Source of the DNA: Bacteroidetes bacterium 4572_114
GTDB taxonomy: Bacteria; Bacteroidota; Bacteroidia; Bacteroidales; 4484-276
Direction of reading: 5' to 3'
Assembly: GCA_002254335.1 (NCBI GenBank)
Contig: NIVA01000109.1
Coordinates: 1 to 6,709, forward strand
Length of the DNA stretch: 6,709 bases
Shown here: piece after piece, positions 6,467 through 6,709 of the stretch
Layout: each line of letters begins with the position of its first letter
Numbering within the stretch: position 1 is the stretch's first letter
Notes under the pieces: generated by a model
What the model saw: the letters and a program-made list of their open reading frames with translations, nothing else
Database searches by the model: none
Told to the model about the DNA's origin: nothing
Translations under genes and position numbers: made by a program

Positions 6467-6574
6467 CTTGCAAAGCGCAGAGAGCTATGAGCAAAGTGCC
6501 GGATGTTGGGTGTCGGGTGAAGGAAGCCAAGCGCAACCTGAAACCAGAAACCCGAAACTTGAAACCTGAAACTT
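6463..6574. repeat. Long degenerate 7-bp-period array, 16 heptads all starting with G
   Basis: Sixteen consecutive 7-base units run from 6463 to 6574 and every unit begins with G. The last five are close to GAAACCT/GAAACTT. Earlier units include GCAAAGC, GCTATGA, GTTGGGT and GTCGGGT. The composition drifts from GCAAAG-like through GTCGGGT-like to GAAACYT-like while the phase is never lost, which suggests several short arrays fused in register or decay by substitution only. Period 7 is not a codon multiple, so this is not protein-coding repetition. It resembles cyanobacterial heptameric STRR sequences in form only. Confidence 0.75.
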
Positions 6575-6613
6575 GCCCCTCCATTTTCCGAACGCCAAAA
6601 TTAATAAACTTAC

Positions 6614-6709
6614 CTAACCAATCAACAAATTACACCCCCTGATGTCGGAATCATCGAAACGGCCTAAAACTTCAAAACGGCCATCGGTGTGGGTTTTGCC
6701 CAAATCCTG
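6614..6709 (-). CDS. C-terminus of a LuxE/PaaK-like acyl transferase (partial)
   Basis: The minus strand is open from the window edge for 31 codons to a TAG at 6614-6616. The peptide begins QDLGKTHTDGRFEVLGRF and continues into the motif DDSDIRGCNLLIG. The pattern 'DLGxxHxDGxFEVLGRxDxSDIRGCNL' is, to my knowledge, the C-terminal end of LuxE-like acyl-protein synthetase/acyl transferases in Bacteroidota, members of the adenylate-forming superfamily. In such proteins the conserved GRxD...RG segment lies near the C-terminal hinge. Only about a tenth of the usual length (about 330 residues) is inside the window, so activity cannot be judged. It is on the same strand as the MORN-repeat gene but 372 bases away, so co-transcription is doubtful. 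Confidence 0.65.
   Translation of the reverse strand, partial: QDLGKTHTDGRFEVLGRFDDSDIRGCNLLIG

Larger units (their letters stand above)
6242..6613. other. Gene-free, repeat- and hairpin-rich intergenic stretch
   Basis: This separates the acyl transferase end from the MORN-repeat gene. Open frames here are short and unlike any family I know. The stretch is almost filled by 7-bp-period arrays (6257-6312, 6408-6435, 6463-6574) broken by a hairpin cluster (6322-6385) and by a 27-base interruption holding a candidate promoter. 6577-6613 looks unremarkable; I see no hairpin terminator after the acyl transferase stop. Confidence 0.7.

Noticed and set aside
6257..6584. Open frames on both strands in the right-hand spacer (77 and 91 codons)
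   Set aside because: They run across 7-bp-period arrays and hairpins, resemble no family and have no start context, so they are chance frames.

Overview
The window looks like a chromosomal piece of an uncultured or environmental Bacteroidota (Bacteroidales-like) genome. Four things point there: a type IX secretion (T9SS) C-terminal sorting domain, signal peptides without Shine-Dalgarno starts, TAnnTTTG-type promoter elements, and the C-terminus of a LuxE/PaaK-like acyl transferase of a kind common in that phylum. Nothing here indicates a phage, plasmid, CRISPR array or complete insertion sequence.

Layout from left to right. 1-393 has no gene but is dense in repeats: a REP-like inverted pair, two 7-bp-period tandem arrays, and a perfect hairpin that runs into a G-quadruplex motif touching the next stop codon. 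394-4046 (minus) is one large secreted beta-propeller-like protein gene. Its last segment, the T9SS sorting domain, is split off by a frameshift and a small deletion, so the main reading frame stops at 543 and the rest survives at 394-549. A good Bacteroidota promoter lies at 4130-4160. 4170-4535 (plus) is a 5'-truncated remnant of a phosphoribosylanthranilate isomerase-like (TrpF-like) gene, divergent from the secreted gene. 4536-4708 holds two 8-bp-period arrays facing each other, between convergent gene ends. 4709-6241 (minus) is an exported protein made almost wholly of about 18 MORN-like (YwqK-type) repeats. 6242-6613 has no gene but carries long 7-bp-period arrays, a nested set of mutually exclusive hairpins and a candidate promoter. 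6614-6709 (minus) is the last 31 codons of the acyl transferase.

The genes do not form an evident pathway. The window reads as a surface/envelope protein locus with decay: one gene has lost its secretion signal and one metabolic gene has lost its catalytic N-terminal half. The most unusual signal is in the spacers. Each of the three longer intergenic regions carries degenerate tandem arrays of period 7 or 8 whose unit sequences differ between arrays while the period is kept. The longest has 16 consecutive heptads, all starting with G. This resembles the heptameric STRR sequences known from cyanobacteria, but I cannot tell from one window whether it is a described family here.
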